DNA of 64,000 nucleotides. Source: Altererythrobacter sp. B11 (GTDB lineage: Bacteria > Pseudomonadota > Alphaproteobacteria > Sphingomonadales > Sphingomonadaceae). The DNA lies in NCBI RefSeq assembly GCF_003569745.1, contig NZ_AP018498.1:3759001-3823000 (forward strand), given 5' to 3'. Positions 34,084-43,232 of the stretch are shown in pieces; positions within the stretch are counted from its first letter, which is position 1; every line of letters starts with the position of its first letter. Both the position numbers and the translations under genes were made by a program. Under the pieces are notes generated by a model. It ran no database searches. It was not told the DNA's origin and saw only the letters and a list, made by a program, of their open reading frames with translations.

Positions 34084-34140
34084 TTCGAACCTCGATTGAC
34101 GGAGTCAGAGTCCGTAGTCTTACCTTTAGACGACGGGGCA
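34067..34140 (-). tRNA. tRNA-Gln (anticodon CUG)
   Basis: 74 bases with a 7-bp acceptor stem (TGCCCCG with CGGGGCA), encoded CCA, D-loop TCTAAAGGTAAGAC, anticodon stem ACGGA/TCCGT around loop CTCTGAC (anticodon CTG, reading CAG) and T-arm with GGTTCGAATCC. It is complete and therefore functional despite the inserted element on its 3' side. Confidence 0.95.
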
Positions 34141-34286
34141 ATGCGGAGCGGCGCACTTAGGCAGGCGCGACCGAATCGTCAAGCCGCCGATTTCGGGCGA
34201 AACTTGCTCCGCCCCCTGGCATTCGCTAGCCTGCACGCAAGTACCCGCCGATGGCGGGCGAGAACGATAAGAAAGTGTGCAGCATT

Positions 34287-35462
34287 ATGGCGGATTTCTC
34301 TCCGCCGGATGAACGCAGGGGCAAGGCCGCGACAGGTGCGGGCCGCCCGCCCGGTGGCCCCCGCAAGCGGAAGCCCCGACGCGAAACTTCCGGCGAAAAT
34401 TCCGGCGACAGGCCCGGCCCGGGCGTCCAGCAAGGCAGCGCGTGGCGGCGCCAGCCGCGGCAGGCCTATGCTGCCATTGACCTCGGCACCAACAATTGCC
34501 GCCTGCTGATCGCACGGCCCGCTGACGACAATTTCGTGGTGATCGACGCCTTCAGCCGGGTAGTGCGGCTGGGCGAAGGCCTGGCGCAGACCGGGCGGCT
34601 GAGCCAGGAAGCAATGGATCGCGCTGTGGGCGCCCTGCGCATCTGTTCCGAAAAGCTGCGCAAGCGCAATGTGCATCTTGCCCGTTCGGTCGCAACAGAG
34701 GCCTGCCGCCGCGCGTCGAACGGAATGGAATTCATCGAGCGCGTTCGCAGCGAAACCGGCATCCAGCTGGACATCATCACGGCGGAGGAAGAGGCGCGGC
34801 TTGCCGTGCTGGGCTGCCACGTGCTGCTAGAAGACGGCCCCGGCCCGGCGATGATTTTCGACATCGGCGGCGGATCGACCGAACTGGTGCTGATCGAATC
34901 CGGCGCCCCCGTCCCGCGCATCCTGGATTGGCAGAGCGTGCCCTGGGGGGTCGTGTCGCTCAGCGAGACGATCGGGCTGGAGGAAGGCGATCGCGACCAC
35001 CGGCTGTCCCGCTATGGCGAGATGCGCCGAATCGTCACGGAAAGCTTTGCGGAATTCGCGGCGCGAATCGCCCACCATCATAATGACGCACTGCGCCTGC
35101 TGGGCACCAGCGGCACGGTGACCACGCTGGCCAGCCTGCATCTCAACCTGCCCCAATATGATCGGCGGGCCGTGGACGGGCTGATCGTGCCCGCCAAGGC
35201 CATGCGGAGCATTTCGGATCGGCTGTCCGGCATGTCGCCCGACGAGCGTCGCACGCTGCCATGCATCGGCCGGGAACGCGCCGATCTGGTGGTGGCGGGC
35301 TGCGCGATACTGGAAAGCATTCTCGATATCTGGCCCGCCCCGCGCCTAGGCGTGGCCGACCGGGGCATACGCGAAGGGATATTGCGCGGCATGATGACAG
35401 CGGATGCAGACGGCATGGAAGCGCAGGCGGCCTTGCGCCGGCTGCGGCGGGGGATGGCATGA
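34287..35462 (+). CDS. Ppx/GppA family exopolyphosphatase
   Basis: 391 aa. A Pro/Arg/Gly-rich N-terminal tail (about 1-55) precedes [15 protein letters not shown] (phosphate 1 loop), [37 protein letters not shown] and [15 protein letters not shown] (phosphate 2 loop), then [13 protein letters not shown]. The enzyme hydrolyses polyphosphate or pppGpp. It ends after the phosphatase domain, shorter than E. coli Ppx. ATG 34251 is an alternative start. The stop overlaps rlmE. Confidence 0.92.
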   Translation: MADFSPPDERRGKAATGAGRPPGGPRKRKPRRETSGENSGDRPGPGVQQGSAWRRQPRQAYAAIDLGTNNCRLLIARPADDNFVVIDAFSRVVRLGEGLAQTGRLSQEAMDRAVGALRICSEKLRKRNVHLARSVATEACRRASNGMEFIERVRSETGIQLDIITAEEEARLAVLGCHVLLEDGPGPAMIFDIGGGSTELVLIESGAPVPRILDWQSVPWGVVSLSETIGLEEGDRDHRLSRYGEMRRIVTESFAEFAARIAHHHNDALRLLGTSGTVTTLASLHLNLPQYDRRAVDGLIVPAKAMRSISDRLSGMSPDERRTLPCIGRERADLVVAGCAILESILDIWPAPRLGVADRGIREGILRGMMTADADGMEAQAALRRLRRGMA

Positions 35463-36124
35463 CCAGGGGCCGCGGCGATACCGACCGGCGGGTGCGGACG
35501 GGGCGCGGGCGAACCGCGTCTTCCGTTCGCTGGCTGGAGCGGCAGTTGAACGATCCCTATGTGAAGCAGGCCAAGGCAGAGGGCTATCGCAGCCGCGCCG
35601 CCTACAAGCTGATCGAGCTGGACGAGCGCTTCGACCTGTTGAAGGGTGCGCGCCGCGTGGTTGATCTGGGCATCGCGCCTGGCGGCTGGAGCCAGGTGGT
35701 GCGCAAGCAGGTGCCCGCTGCCGCGGTGGTTGGCATCGACCTGCTGGAGACCGAGCCGCTGGAAGGCGTCACCATCCTGCAGATGGACTTCATGGATGAT
35801 GCAGCGCCGGCGCGGCTGGAGGAGGCGCTGGATGGCGCCCCGGATCTCGTCCTGTCGGACATGGCGGCCAATACGGTCGGGCACAAGCAGACCGACCATT
35901 TGCGCACCATGGGGCTGGTGGAAGCGGCGGCCTATTTCGCCGTGGACACGCTGGCGGAAGGCGGCACCTTCGTGGCGAAAGTCCTTGCCGGGGGCACGGA
36001 CAGCGATCTGCTGACGCTGCTGAAGAAGCACTTCCGCGCTGTGAAGCACGCCAAACCGCCGGCGAGCCGCAAGGGCTCGTCGGAATGGTATGTGATCGCT
36101 CAGGGCTTCAAAGGGCGCGGCTGA
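35459..36124 (+). CDS. rlmE: 23S rRNA (uridine 2'-O) methyltransferase
   Basis: 221 aa SAM-dependent enzyme (FtsJ/RrmJ) that methylates U2552 of 23S rRNA. Seen are [15 protein letters not shown], the SAM loop [15 protein letters not shown], the catalytic Asp block [13 protein letters not shown], and [12 protein letters not shown] with the catalytic Lys; the C-terminal [16 protein letters not shown] is typical. ATG 35459 overlaps the ppx stop (ATGA). An N-terminal basic tail ([10 protein letters not shown]) is common in alphaproteobacteria. Confidence 0.94.
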   Translation: MTRGRGDTDRRVRTGRGRTASSVRWLERQLNDPYVKQAKAEGYRSRAAYKLIELDERFDLLKGARRVVDLGIAPGGWSQVVRKQVPAAAVVGIDLLETEPLEGVTILQMDFMDDAAPARLEEALDGAPDLVLSDMAANTVGHKQTDHLRTMGLVEAAAYFAVDTLAEGGTFVAKVLAGGTDSDLLTLLKKHFRAVKHAKPPASRKGSSEWYVIAQGFKGRG

Positions 36125-36156
36125 CCACCGGTCAGCTCAGCGCCCCAGCGTCTGCC

Positions 36157-36837
36157 TCAGTTCTGCACCGCCGCGTTGGTGGAGGGCACGGGCTGTTCCG
36201 CCCCCGCGGCGCCGGTGGTCTCGACAGTGTCGGAGGCAGCACCTTCGGCCACGCCCGGGCCTTCACCCGGTGCATCCGCGCCTTCGGCGGCAGCTTCGGT
36301 CGGGCTGGCTTCCGGTGCCGGAAGCGGCAGGTTGCTGCCGTTGGCATTCAGATAGGCGATGACGTTGGCGCGATCTTCGATGCTGGAGAGGCCGGCGAAG
36401 CTCATCTTCGTGCCCGGCGCATAGGCGCGCGGGCTCTTCAGCCACTCGTTCAGCTCGTCGAAGGTCCAGTTGCCGCCATGGCTGGAGAGCGCGTCGGAGA
36501 AGGCGAAGCCGCCAACGCCCTTGCCAATCGCCTCACCCACGACGCCGTGCAGATTCGGGCCGATGCCGTTTGCGGCACCCTGCGCGATCGTGTGGCACGA
36601 GGTGCACTTGGCGAACACCTTCTCGCCCGCGGCCGGATCGGCCGTGGCCAGGACCTGCAGGAAGCTGGGCCCCGCGTCGCCGCCTTCCTCTTCCGCAGCC
36701 TGCACCGGATAACCGGCCGTTTCCGGCGCCTCCGGCTTGTCTGCATGGAAATACATGCCGCTGACGATGGAAAGGCCAAGAGCCACGACACCACTAAAGA
36801 GCGTCCAGCCGGCGATGGTATTGAAGCGATCGGTCAT
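36157..36837 (-). CDS. Membrane-anchored cytochrome c, CycM/c552 type
   Basis: 226 aa. One N-terminal membrane anchor (about 9-30), a short linker, and a class I cytochrome c domain with the heme site CTSCHT near residue 78 and axial Met in PGTKMSFAGL. The domain ends in YLNANG; the last 60 residues are an Ala/Glu/Gly/Pro-rich tail with no heme motif. Such anchored cytochromes carry electrons from bc1 to cytochrome oxidase. Not grouped with oxidase genes here. Confidence 0.9.
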   Translation of the reverse strand: MTDRFNTIAGWTLFSGVVALGLSIVSGMYFHADKPEAPETAGYPVQAAEEEGGDAGPSFLQVLATADPAAGEKVFAKCTSCHTIAQGAANGIGPNLHGVVGEAIGKGVGGFAFSDALSSHGGNWTFDELNEWLKSPRAYAPGTKMSFAGLSSIEDRANVIAYLNANGSNLPLPAPEASPTEAAAEGADAPGEGPGVAEGAASDTVETTGAAGAEQPVPSTNAAVQN

Positions 36838-36953
36838 CGAGAGATTGTCTGCCGTTGTCCCCGTTTGCGCGCCGCTCTAGTGGCGGCATGCGCGGCGTGC
36901 AAGTCCGATAGTGGCTTGCCCGGGCAGTTCGGCACGGTTACCGGCTTCGCCCC

Positions 36954-37847
36954 ATGGACAGCTTCCCCGCACCGGCGCTTGAACTGGTCGAAAAAATGCG
37001 CGCGGCGGCAGCGGCCGACCCTGCTCGCGCGGTCGCGTTCCAGGGGGCTCCCGGTGCCAATTCGCATCGTGCGGCGCTGGAATGGGATCCCGGCTGCCTG
37101 CCCCTGCCGTGCTTCGCCTTCGAAGATGCGTTGGAGGCGGTGAACAGCGGCACGGCGGACAGCGCCATCATCCCGATCGAAAATTCGCAGAACGGCCGCG
37201 TGGCGGATATCCATTTCCTGCTGCCCGAAAGCGGCCTGGCCATTGTGGGCGAGCACTTCCTGCCGATCAGCCATACGGTGATGGGGCTGACCAAGGGCCC
37301 CTATCGCGTGGCCTACAGCCATCCCCAGGCGCTGGGCCAGACGCGCTTCTGGCTGCGGGAGCGGGGGATCGTCCCGGTTTCCTATGCCGACACGGCGGGC
37401 GCAGCGGCGCTGGTGAAGGAATTGGGCGATCCCGCGGCCTGCGCGATCGCGCCGGAACTCGCCGCCGATCTCTATGGCCTGGAAGTGGCCGAGCGCGGGG
37501 TAAAGGACGCGGCCGACAATATGACGCGCTTCGTCATCCTCGCCCGGCAGCAGGTCGATCCCGCCACGCTGAACGGCGATACGGCCATGACCACCTTCAT
37601 CTTCGAGGTGAAGAACCTGCCCGCCGCGCTGTACAAGGCACTGGGCGGCTTCGCCACCAACGGCGTGAACATGACCAAGCTGGAAAGCTACCAGCAGGGG
37701 GCGAGCTTCGCCGCCACCATGTTCTATGCCGACATCGTGGGCGCCCCGGGCGATCCGGCGGTCGACCGGGCAATGGAAGAGCTGGCGTTCCACTGCAAGG
37801 AACTGCGCATCCTCGGCAGCTACCGCCAGGCACGGCAACGCCCCTGA
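36954..37847 (+). CDS. pheA: Prephenate dehydratase
   Basis: 297 aa enzyme converting prephenate to phenylpyruvate for phenylalanine. The PDT domain has AFQGAPGANSHRAAL, SAIIPIENSQNGRV and the catalytic Thr block DAADNMTRFVIL; the ACT domain (about 210-290) has LYKALGGFATNGVNMTKLES, the allosteric phenylalanine site. There is no chorismate mutase domain, as usual outside gamma- and betaproteobacteria. Confidence 0.95.
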   Translation: MDSFPAPALELVEKMRAAAAADPARAVAFQGAPGANSHRAALEWDPGCLPLPCFAFEDALEAVNSGTADSAIIPIENSQNGRVADIHFLLPESGLAIVGEHFLPISHTVMGLTKGPYRVAYSHPQALGQTRFWLRERGIVPVSYADTAGAAALVKELGDPAACAIAPELAADLYGLEVAERGVKDAADNMTRFVILARQQVDPATLNGDTAMTTFIFEVKNLPAALYKALGGFATNGVNMTKLESYQQGASFAATMFYADIVGAPGDPAVDRAMEELAFHCKELRILGSYRQARQRP

Positions 37848-37866
37848 TCAGCCACGGGCTACGGGA

Positions 37867-38604
37867 ATGCCGGTTGCGCCCGCGGGCGCTCCGTGTCACC
37901 ACCCGCCGGTGACTGGGGCCAAGGGGCAGATCGCATCCACGCTCGCCGATGGCGGGGTTGCACGCGACTGGCAGCAGCTGCGCGCAGAGGCGGATATGCA
38001 GTTTTCGCCGATCCCCGCCCCGCCCCCGCGTGAGCCGGCAGAGGTTCCGTATTGGCTGGAATGGCTGGGCGAAATGCTGCGGCGGTTGTTTTCCCATCTG
38101 GGCGACGCATTGGACGGGGCCGCATCCCTCCTCGGCCTGTCGGGCGATGTCCTGCTGTGGATCATCGCGGCGGCAGGGGCCGCACTGCTGGCATTCCTTC
38201 TCTGGCGGCTGGCCTCCCGCCTGGGGCTTCACGCAAAGCCAGGGGCCGAGCATGGCCCGGACTGGGCGCCAGAGGCAGCCGAAGCGCAGATCCTGCTGGA
38301 GGAAGCCGACAGGCTTGCTGCGGAGGGCCAGTATGACGCGGCGACCCATCTGCTCCTGCGCCGCAGCGTCCAGCAGATCCGAGCCGCGCGACCCGGGCTG
38401 CTCGAACCATCCACCACCGCGCGGGAGATCGCAGCGCTGGCCGTCCTGCCGGAGGGCGCCCGCCGCGCCTTCGCGGTGATCGCCGGACGCGTGGAACGCA
38501 GCCTGTTTGCCCTGCGTAACCTCTCCGCGGAGGACTGGCACGTCGCCCGCGCCGCCTACGCCGATTTTGCCCTGCCGGCCGGCGAGCCCGCAGCCGCGCC
38601 ATGA
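37867..38604 (+). CDS. DUF4129 domain membrane protein
   Basis: 245 aa from the ATG at 37867; GTG 37909 (VTGAKGQIASTLADGG) is an equally plausible start. One membrane segment (VLLWIIAAAGAALLAFLLW) lies mid-protein, then a cytoplasmic DUF4129 part with EADRLAAEGQYDAATHLLLRRS, STTAREIAAL and LFALRNLSAEDWHVARAAYADF. First gene of a six-gene MoxR operon. The family is of unknown function, often fused to transglutaminase-like proteins. Confidence 0.85.
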   Translation: MPVAPAGAPCHHPPVTGAKGQIASTLADGGVARDWQQLRAEADMQFSPIPAPPPREPAEVPYWLEWLGEMLRRLFSHLGDALDGAASLLGLSGDVLLWIIAAAGAALLAFLLWRLASRLGLHAKPGAEHGPDWAPEAAEAQILLEEADRLAAEGQYDAATHLLLRRSVQQIRAARPGLLEPSTTAREIAALAVLPEGARRAFAVIAGRVERSLFALRNLSAEDWHVARAAYADFALPAGEPAAAP

Positions 38605-39884
38605 GCGGTGGAGGCAGTCATTTCTCGCGCGGGGCAGCTCTGGCGCTCGTGGTCGCCAGCGCGGCGACGCTGCTGTTCGTGCTCTACGCTATGGGCCGCG
38701 GGTGGGACGGGAACGACGGCAACAATGGCGGTGCCCATGCCGCCGCGCGCGGGCTCAACGGCTTTGCCGGGCTTGCGGACCTGCTGAAACGGCGCGGCCT
38801 GCAGGTGACGCTGTCGCGCAGCGCCGCGCATCTGGATGATGAGGCGCTGCTGATCCTCACCCCGCCGCATGACAGTGACGGGAAGGAACTGGCCGAACTG
38901 CTGCAGGAACGCCGCTATGTCGGTCCCACGCTGGTGATCCTTCCCAAATGGCTTGCCGCACCCCCGCCGCCCGGCGCGACGGCAGAGCATCCGCGCGGCT
39001 GGGTCAGGCTGATCGGCGCGCTGGCACCGACTTTTACCGGCGACATGAAGAAGCTCGACATGCTCGATCCGGCGATTTCGGCGCAGCGCAGCTGGCGCGG
39101 CCTGGGCCTTGCGGGGACTTTTCCCGCACCCGATGCCGTCCAGACGGTGGATGATCCGGACATCATTCCGCTGGTTTCCACCGGCTCCGGCAGGACACTG
39201 GCAGGCTATTGGGACAATGGCGGGTTCTATCCCGAACTTGCGGAAGCGGCGGGGCGGCCCGCCACCGAAGAAGACACCGATGCAAGCGCCTGGCCGGTGG
39301 TGTTCGTCGCCGAGCCGGACCTCATGAACAATTACGGCATGGCCGATCTCCAACGCGCCGAAGCCGCGCTGCAGATCGTCGAGACGACGCTGGAGGACTA
39401 CGATCTTCCCGTGGTCTTCGATCTCACCCTCGTTGGGCTGGGGTTTGCGGAGAACCCGCTGACCCTCGCCTTCCGGCCGCCCTTCCTCGCGGCCACGCTG
39501 TGCCTCGCGCTGGCCCTGCTGGTAATCGGCTGGCGCGCCTTCCGCCGGTTCGGCGCGCCTGTCACCCCCGCCTCGGCGCTCGCCATGGGCAAGGAGCAGC
39601 TCGCCCGCAACGGCGCGGCGCTGGTGCAGCGCACGGGGCGGCTGCATCTGCTGGGGCCACCCTATGCCGCCATGCTCGCCGCGCGGATCGGCCGCGCGCT
39701 GGGGATCCGCGAAAGCGATCCCGGGCTGCGTGAGGCCGCCATTGCCCGCACGCTGGCGGCGCGAGGCAGAGATGAGCTCGATTATGCCGGCCATTCCGAG
39801 GCGCTCAGATCCGCGCGCCGGCCCGGCGATTTGCTGCGCGCCGCCCGGGCGCTGAAAGTGATCGAAAGGACAGTAGAAGAATGA
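38601..39884 (+). CDS. DUF4350 domain membrane protein
   Basis: 427 aa. An N-terminal membrane anchor (ALALVVASAATLLFVLYAMG), a periplasmic part with NGFAGLADLLKRRGLQVTLS, LLILTPP and NNYGMADLQRAEAAL, and a second membrane segment near 295-315 (ATLCLALALLVIGW), then a cytoplasmic tail. LLILTPP and the alternating strands resemble the class I glutamine amidotransferase-like fold noted for DUF4350. It overlaps both neighbours by four bases. Confidence 0.88.
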   Translation: MSGGGSHFSRGAALALVVASAATLLFVLYAMGRGWDGNDGNNGGAHAAARGLNGFAGLADLLKRRGLQVTLSRSAAHLDDEALLILTPPHDSDGKELAELLQERRYVGPTLVILPKWLAAPPPPGATAEHPRGWVRLIGALAPTFTGDMKKLDMLDPAISAQRSWRGLGLAGTFPAPDAVQTVDDPDIIPLVSTGSGRTLAGYWDNGGFYPELAEAAGRPATEEDTDASAWPVVFVAEPDLMNNYGMADLQRAEAALQIVETTLEDYDLPVVFDLTLVGLGFAENPLTLAFRPPFLAATLCLALALLVIGWRAFRRFGAPVTPASALAMGKEQLARNGAALVQRTGRLHLLGPPYAAMLAARIGRALGIRESDPGLREAAIARTLAARGRDELDYAGHSEALRSARRPGDLLRAARALKVIERTVEE

Positions 39885-40843
39885 CCATGTCGCTCGATGA
39901 GACCCGCTCCCTCGCGGGGGCCATCCGCACCGAGATCGGCAAGGCGATCGTAGGCCAGGAGGAAACGGTCGAGCACCTGCTGATCGCGCTGGTGGCGCAG
40001 GGCCATGTGCTGCTGGAAGGCCCGCCGGGCACGGCCAAGACCTTTCTGGCCCAGTGCTTCGCCACTGCAACGGGGATGGAATTCGGCCGAATCCAGTTCA
40101 CGCCGGACTTGCTTCCGGGTGATATTCTGGGCTCCAACCTGTTCAATTTCCAGACCAGCCAGTTCACCCTCACCCGCGGTCCGATCTTTCGCGAACTGCT
40201 GCTGGCGGATGAGATCAATCGTACGCCGCCCAAGACGCAGGCCGCCCTGCTGGAAGCGATGCAGGAGCGGCGGGTAACGCTGGACGGCGAAGCGCACGCC
40301 CTGCCCCCCGGCTTCATGGTGGTGGCAACGCAGAATCCGATCGAGAACCAGGGGGTCTATCCGCTGCCCGAAGCGCAGTTGGACCGCTTCCTGTTCAAGC
40401 TGCTGGTTCCCTATCCCAGCGCCGAGGAAGAGGCGGCAATCGTGCGCCGCTTCGGCCAGCACAGCGGACCGCCCCGGCCGGCCGAGTTCGGCATCGGCGC
40501 CGTGGCCGACGCAGCCAGCATCGCCGCCGCGCAGCAAGCGGTGAAGGGGGTGACGCTGGCAGAGGAGGTGATCGCCTACACCGTCGCGCTGGTCCGCGCG
40601 ACGCGCGAAACGGCGGAGCTGGCAGGCGGCGCCAGCCCGCGGGCCGCCGTGCTGCTGGCCAATTCCGCCCGTGCGCGGGCTGCGCTGCATGGCCGCGACT
40701 ATGTCTTGCCGGATGATGTGAAGGCCCTCGCCGCCTCCGCCCTGCGCCATCGCTTGCTGCTGTCTCCCGCGGCAGAAATCGACGGGCGGCAGGTGGAGGA
40801 TCTGGTCGCCGAGCTGGTCGAGCGGACCGAGGCGCCGCGATAG
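39881..40843 (+). CDS. MoxR family AAA+ ATPase
   Basis: 320 aa. Walker A EGPPGTAKT, Walker B LLLADEINRTPPKTQAALLEAM, sensor 1 VVATQNPIENQGVYPLPEAQ and the Arg finger in LDRFLFKL are all in place. MoxR ATPases act as chaperones that mature protein complexes, usually with a neighbouring DUF58/VWA protein, which is the next gene. Overlaps the DUF4350 stop (ATGA). Confidence 0.95.
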   Translation: MTMSLDETRSLAGAIRTEIGKAIVGQEETVEHLLIALVAQGHVLLEGPPGTAKTFLAQCFATATGMEFGRIQFTPDLLPGDILGSNLFNFQTSQFTLTRGPIFRELLLADEINRTPPKTQAALLEAMQERRVTLDGEAHALPPGFMVVATQNPIENQGVYPLPEAQLDRFLFKLLVPYPSAEEEAAIVRRFGQHSGPPRPAEFGIGAVADAASIAAAQQAVKGVTLAEEVIAYTVALVRATRETAELAGGASPRAAVLLANSARARAALHGRDYVLPDDVKALAASALRHRLLLSPAAEIDGRQVEDLVAELVERTEAPR

Positions 40844-40845
40844 AC

Positions 40846-42171
40846 GTGAAGGCGCCCATCGCCCCTACCACACGCCCGCTGGTGGCGCTCGCCCTGCTGG
40901 CGCCGGCCGCGGTGATTACGGCTGCCGTCGCGCCCGCAATGTGGTGGCTGGCGCCGCTGCTGGGAGTGGCGCTGCTGGCGCTGGTGGCGGTGGATGGCAT
41001 GCTGGCCGGCAGGCTGGCGGAGATGGCGCTGGATGCGCCCGCCGATGCCGAAGTAGGCCAGCCCCTTGCCCTGTCGCTCCGCGCCCGTTTCAGCCGGCCA
41101 CCCGCCGCGGCTCCGCAGGCTTCGCTGGGCTTCGCTACGCGCCTGGGCCAAGGCGGCGCGGCGCAATTCGATCTGGCGGAAGAGGGCGCAGCCGGAAGTT
41201 GGCGGGGGCAGGCCTTCATCACGCCGGTGCGGCGGGGAACGGGAACCGTGCAGGAACTGTGGCTGCGCTGGCCCGGCCCGCTGCGGCTGGCGTGGCGGCA
41301 GGCCTCCGCGCCGGTCGAGGCGGAGGTGAGAATCTGGCCCGATCTCACGCCCGTGCGCTCCCCGGCGCTGCAGGCCTTCCTGCGTGACGCGCAGTTCGGC
41401 ATGGTCGCGCGGCGCATTCGCGGCGAAGGCACGCAGTTCGAGGCGCTGAGCGAATATGAAGCAGGCATGGACCGCCGCCGCATCGACTGGAAAGCCAGCG
41501 CGCGCCACACCCGGCTTTATGCCCGGGAAAACGAGGCGGAGCGCGACAACCAGATCGTCTTCGCTTTCGATTGCGGCAGCGCCATGTGCGAGCCCGTGGA
41601 CGGGCTGCCGCGCATCGATCGCGCCGTGTCCGCCGCGCTTACCGCCGCCTATGTCGCGCTGAAGGGCGGCGATCGGGTCGCGCTCTATGGCTTTGCAGAG
41701 CGGCCCTGGCTGCTGACACCCTTCGCCACGGAGCCCCGCAATTTCCATCGCCTGCAGAGCGCCGCAGCGGGCCTCGATTACCACGCGCGAGAGCCGAACT
41801 TCACGCTCGCCCTCGCCACGCTGGCGGGGCAGTTGCGGCGGCGTTCGCTGATCGTGCTGTTTTCCGACTTCACCGACAGCACCTCGGCCGAACTGATGAT
41901 CGAAAGTCTGGGCCGGCTGGTGCGGCATCATCTGGTGATCTTCGTGACGATGGAAGACAGCGAACTCACTTCCCTCGCCGGCGCCGAACCCGCGACGATC
42001 GGCGATCTTGCCACCGCCGTGGCGGCTGACGGGCTGGCGCGTCAGCGCGCGGCCGTGCTGCAGCGGCTGCGCAGGCTGGGCGTGGATGTGATCGAGGCGC
42101 CTTGGCGCGCGATCGGCTATCGCCTGATCGACCGCTATCTTGCGACGAAGCGGGCGGAGGCGATCGGCTGA
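40846..42171 (+). CDS. DUF58 domain protein (VWA-like)
   Basis: 441 aa. Two N-terminal membrane segments (about 11-50), a beta-rich region, and the DUF58 signature (SEYEAGMDRRRIDWKASARH, then LYARENEAERDNQIVFAFDC), which is the start of a von Willebrand A-like fold with the metal-site segment FDCGSAM. MoxR partner. GTG 40846 begins 2 bases after the moxR stop; one base overlaps the next gene. Confidence 0.92.
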   Translation: MKAPIAPTTRPLVALALLAPAAVITAAVAPAMWWLAPLLGVALLALVAVDGMLAGRLAEMALDAPADAEVGQPLALSLRARFSRPPAAAPQASLGFATRLGQGGAAQFDLAEEGAAGSWRGQAFITPVRRGTGTVQELWLRWPGPLRLAWRQASAPVEAEVRIWPDLTPVRSPALQAFLRDAQFGMVARRIRGEGTQFEALSEYEAGMDRRRIDWKASARHTRLYARENEAERDNQIVFAFDCGSAMCEPVDGLPRIDRAVSAALTAAYVALKGGDRVALYGFAERPWLLTPFATEPRNFHRLQSAAAGLDYHAREPNFTLALATLAGQLRRRSLIVLFSDFTDSTSAELMIESLGRLVRHHLVIFVTMEDSELTSLAGAEPATIGDLATAVAADGLARQRAAVLQRLRRLGVDVIEAPWRAIGYRLIDRYLATKRAEAIG

Positions 42172-43232
42172 TGGCCCTCTCGCTCCGCCTCACCTTTCGC
42201 AAGTCCGGCGACGGCGAGGCTCCGCCCGATATCGAAGCCGCCAGCCTGCGCTCCGACCGTTTCCGGCTGGAGCGCGAAGGCGAATGGCGGCGGCTGGAGC
42301 GGATCGTGACCGCGCTGGAGAAAGGGCGTCCCGGTCGCATTTCGGATGAGGATCTGCTCGCCCTGCCGGCGCTCTACCGACAGGCCGCGTCCAGCCTTTC
42401 GGTCGCGCGTGAAACCTCGCTGGATGCGGCGACGCTGGCCTATCTGGAGGCGCTGGTGCGCCGCGCCTTCTTCCAGATCTACGGCACGCGCCAATCGCTG
42501 CTTTCGTGGCTGCGGGGCTTCCTCGGCGGCCGCTGGGGCGCGGCGGTGCGGGGCCTGTGGCTCGACCTCTGCATCGCGCTGGCGGTGATGATCGCCGGGG
42601 CGGTGGCGGGCTGGCTGCTCGTGGCGCGCGACAGCGAGTGGTACTATGCCCTCGTGCCGGGCGAGTTCGTGGGCGGGCGCCAGCCCGGCGCAGAGCGCGA
42701 AGTGCTGGAACGGACGCTAGCCGGTGCGGAAGGGCCGCACGGCCTCTCCGTCTTCGCGACCTATCTCTTCTCCAACAACGCCGCCGTTGCGATCATGGCC
42801 TTCGCGCTGGGCTTCGCCTTCGGCATTCCCACAATCATGCTGCTGGTCGGAAACATGGCGACACTGGGCGCCATGCTGTGGCTGTTCTGCCAGGCGGGTC
42901 TGGGGTGGGAATTTGCCGCGTGGCTCTCCATCCACGGGACCACGGAGATCTTCGCCATCCTGCTGGCGGGCGCTGCTGGCATCCATATCGGCCGGTCCAT
43001 GGCCTTTCCGGGCACACTTCCGCTGGGGGCGGCCGCCGCGACCAGCGGCAGGCGGGCGGCACAGGTGATGGCGGGTGTAGTCCTGATGCTGGTCCTGGCG
43101 GGCCTGCTGGAAGGCTACGGCCGGCAGCTGGTGGAAGACCCCTGGGCGCGGGGGACCATCGGCGGCACGCTGCTGCTTTTCTGGATCGCCTATCTGTTCG
43201 CCTTCCGCCCGGCGGGCGAGGGCACCGCGTGA
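42171..43232 (+). CDS. SpoIIM (stage II sporulation M)-like membrane protein
   Basis: 353 aa. A soluble N-terminal part (about 1-120, with ALPALYRQAASSLSVARETS) and then about five membrane segments, with FSNNAAVAIMAFALGFAFGIPT and SIHGTTEIFAILLAGAAG, the conserved SpoIIM/DUF95 blocks. In non-sporulating bacteria it is found with RDD and MoxR-DUF58 genes, as here. Function unknown. Confidence 0.9.
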   Translation: MALSLRLTFRKSGDGEAPPDIEAASLRSDRFRLEREGEWRRLERIVTALEKGRPGRISDEDLLALPALYRQAASSLSVARETSLDAATLAYLEALVRRAFFQIYGTRQSLLSWLRGFLGGRWGAAVRGLWLDLCIALAVMIAGAVAGWLLVARDSEWYYALVPGEFVGGRQPGAEREVLERTLAGAEGPHGLSVFATYLFSNNAAVAIMAFALGFAFGIPTIMLLVGNMATLGAMLWLFCQAGLGWEFAAWLSIHGTTEIFAILLAGAAGIHIGRSMAFPGTLPLGAAAATSGRRAAQVMAGVVLMLVLAGLLEGYGRQLVEDPWARGTIGGTLLLFWIAYLFAFRPAGEGTA

